DNA of 5,941 nt, taken from positions 1 through 5,941 of the forward strand of contig CAJOQZ010000315.1 in assembly GCA_905236585.1 (NCBI GenBank), given 5' to 3'. The notes beneath the pieces were generated by a model. That model was not told the origin of the DNA. It saw nothing but the letters and a program-made list of their open reading frames with translations, and ran no database searches. Position 1 is the stretch's first letter, and each line of letters begins with the position of its first letter. The position numbers and the translations under genes are program-made. Shown in pieces: positions 5,775 through 5,941 of the stretch. This stretch comes from an uncultured Lachnospiraceae bacterium (lineage in GTDB: Bacteria; Bacillota; Clostridia; Lachnospirales; Lachnospiraceae).

Positions 5775-5900
5775 ATGCCGAATTATTCTACCGACCGCCT
5801 CGTCCGTATTATGGTCGCGCTGTCTGCGGAGCATGATATCGACAAACTGTTGGAACGCATATTAAAAAAGGCTCAATCACAAATTTTATGTGATGGCTGA
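5775..5900 (+). pseudogene. Start of a probable GAF-domain regulator, ended early by TGA
   Basis: ATG 5775 has a good ribosome site (AAAGGA, 5762-5767) and codes for 41 residues. The text RIMVALSAEHDIDKLLERIL followed by KKAQSQILCDG has the pattern of the first helix and strand of GAF domains (leucine-rich helix, then a small-residue/Asp/Gly turn). The frame stops at TGA 5898-5900 exactly where such domains continue with DGG-T-L-Y. Reading past the stop gives FLTYGLRLISMIF to the end of the window with no further stop, so a nonsense change (for example GGA to TGA) in a longer gene is plausible. Which output domain follows cannot be seen. Alternatively this is a real 41-residue peptide. An in-frame upstream start at 5715 has no ribosome site. 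Confidence 0.5.
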
Positions 5901-5941
5901 TTCCTGACATACGGTTTACGGCTCATATCCATGATCTTTAG

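Noticed and set aside
5898..5900. TGA read as an amino acid (alternative code or selenocysteine)
   Set aside because: The large genes here contain no in-frame TGA and use TGG normally. No selenocysteine-insertion-like hairpin is evident in the 41 bases after it.

Overview
The window looks like the chromosome of an anaerobic, probably motile, Gram-positive Clostridia bacterium, most likely of a Lachnospiraceae type. This is inferred from strong AGGAGG-type ribosome sites, a consensus sigma-A promoter, clostridial-style chemoreceptors, a ferredoxin/[FeFe]-hydrogenase-like protein and the codon mix. All genes read on the + strand.

Layout. Bases 1-328 are AT-rich and non-coding. They hold the terminator of a gene left of the window, two inverted repeats, and a good promoter (TTGACA-17-TATTAT). 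The promoter drives a putative operon: a membrane chemoreceptor with an extracytoplasmic Cache-type sensor domain (329-2044), then, 21 bases later, a soluble multidomain iron-sulfur receptor (2066-4431). The second locus is split into two frames: a 75-residue two-[4Fe-4S] ferredoxin (2066-2293), and a 703-residue piece with an H-cluster-type [FeFe]-hydrogenase domain, an extra Fe-S module, a chemoreceptor signalling hairpin and a C-terminal response-regulator receiver. Reading frame and domain order indicate one ancestral protein of about 788 residues, broken by an apparent frameshift near 2281. A stem-loop terminator follows (about 4443-4519).

Next is a free-standing Gfo/Idh/MocA-family dehydrogenase (4587-5648), apparently unrelated in function. 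A second promoter (TATAAT at 5694) then leads to a well-initiated reading frame at 5775. It begins like a GAF-domain regulator but stops at a TGA after 41 residues.

How the genes may work together. The membrane receptor would sense an extracellular ligand. The cytoplasmic hydrogenase-like receptor would sense H2 or the redox/electron-carrier state through its metal clusters and report through CheW/CheA, with its own receiver domain as a phosphorylation input or sink. The most notable content is the domain chain ferredoxin / [FeFe]-hydrogenase / Fe-S / MCP / receiver, together with the frameshift between its first two modules. No RNA genes, CRISPR arrays, insertion sequences or phage genes were seen.
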